This document shows, piece by piece, positions 63,461 to 64,000 of a stretch of DNA of 64,000 nt. The position numbers were made by a program, and so were the translations under genes. Below the pieces are notes generated by a model. The model ran no database searches, had not been told where the DNA came from, and was given only the letters and a program-made list of their open reading frames with translations. Each line of letters opens with the position of its first letter. Position 1 is the first letter of the stretch. Source of the DNA: Azolla caroliniana (Eukaryota; Polypodiophyta); assembly GCA_043228905.1 (NCBI GenBank), contig JBHGNT010000001.1:15190001-15254000 (forward strand). Reading direction: 5' to 3'.

Positions 63461-64000
63461 TTCTCTGGTGAGCTTGGGTTGCGTCCCCTTCACACGCCGA
63501 ACCTGAGGGGGAGAAACGAAGACAAACAAGAACAAGAGCGTGAAAGGAGCGGAGGTGGTCATCGCAATGAAAGTGACTGTGACGCGGAATCGAATGAAGA
63601 ATTCGATTTCGGGCCGGCTGAAGAAGCCGAAGAAAATAGCAAGGGCCATAAATGTAGGGAAGAGCCGAGGATAGCGGAATCAGGGGGAGATACAGCCAAG
63701 AAGGACGTAAAGGCTAGGACCAAGACGTGGTCTGATGTAGTCAATGGCCTAAAGATAGGGGATGAATTGGAGACAACCAATTCGGATGAGGGCGGAACTG
63801 AATCAGAAGTGTTTGATTCAATCAGAATGTTCGATTCGGATACGCCGAATCAACTGAAAGCCATGAGGAGAAAAGGGCAGCGAAGGACACGCCGACACCG
63901 TGACAACAAGGGAGCTGAGAAGGGTCGGATGAGCAGACAAACCAACCGGAAGGGTCGAGGCGCACGAAATCGAGCGGGTCGAGGAGCGCGAGCGAGGTGT
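63461..64000 (+). other. charged C-terminal extension of copia pol (element A)
   Basis: In frame after RNase H the sequence stays open to the window end, about 180 codons: NLRGRNEDKQEQERERS, acidic NEEFDFGPAEEAEENS, TKTWSDVVNGLKIGDELETT, DSIRMFDSDTPNQLK, then basic RRKGQRRTRRHRDNKGAEKG and RNRAGRGARAR. It is the best-preserved copy of the extension also seen in G and C. Confidence 0.7.

Larger units (their letters stand above)
44418..64000 (+). mobile_element. Ty1/copia element A (3' LTR outside window) carrying B and T
   Basis: 5' LTR 44418-44844, PBS 44845-44856 (TGGTATTAGAGC), gag-protease-integrase to 47378, insertion B (47379-61661), then linker, RT, RNase H and charged tail to the window end. 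It is the same family as C, G and I. Stops and frameshifts occur throughout. Confidence 0.88.

Overview
The window is transposable-element sequence from a large plant-type nuclear genome. The evidence is many Ty1/copia and Ty3/gypsy LTR retrotransposons nested in one another, primer-binding sites of the TGGTATCAGAGC (initiator tRNA-Met) type, a plant-type LINE, and spliceosomal introns with GT/AG borders. No ordinary host gene, rRNA, tRNA or CRISPR array was recognised. A land plant is the likely source. A fern or lycophyte fits the element-rich, intergenic character, but this cannot be decided from the sequence.

Layout. 1-5445: minus-strand Ty3/gypsy element J, with a small LTR element (N) inserted in its gag. 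5446-9008: plus-strand copia G with a solo LTR inside it. 9009-10376: a decayed fragment of an unusual DNA transposon. 10377-11867: gypsy K. 11868-14160: copia H. 14161-14890: end of an N-related LTR element. 14895-22089: internally deleted minus-strand copia F, split by nearly complete copia M (15124-20513). 22093-22790: gypsy L remnant. 22791-36417: copia D, containing minus-strand copia C (23199-28856) and gypsy E (30462-35363). 36418-38070: LTR and gag scraps. 38071-42116: mostly AT-rich sequence with no convincing gene. 42117-44417: LINE with an internal deletion. 44418 to window end: copia A, containing copia B (47379-61661), which contains DNA transposon T (47800-56616).

The main result is element T, 8,817 bp long. 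It has 36-bp terminal inverted repeats (35/36 identical) and a TTAT target duplication. It sits in the 5' LTR of copia B, and the 3' LTR of the same copia preserves the empty site. T carries two divergent genes. One is a single-exon 926-codon ORF with an RNase-H/DDE-like core (DUF7869-like), probably the transposase. The other is a six-exon gene that joins a ParB-like N-terminal-type domain to a class-beta DNA amino-methyltransferase (DIPY motif IV, then a KP-box and a DLFSGTG motif I). One in-frame TAG interrupts it at codon 209. The element also holds subterminal GATAC-n2-GTATC palindromes about 90-105 bp from its ends, and a 34-bp-arm inverted repeat built on the same half-site in intron 1 of the methyltransferase gene. 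The fragment at 9-10.4 kb shows that T belongs to a family. A eukaryotic cut-and-paste-like transposon carrying its own ParB-methyltransferase is the best candidate here for an undescribed system.

Most surrounding retrotransposon ORFs are dead. Their stop codons are largely C-to-T (or G-to-A) changes such as CAG to TAG and TGG to TAG, as expected from deamination of methylated DNA. T is far better preserved.
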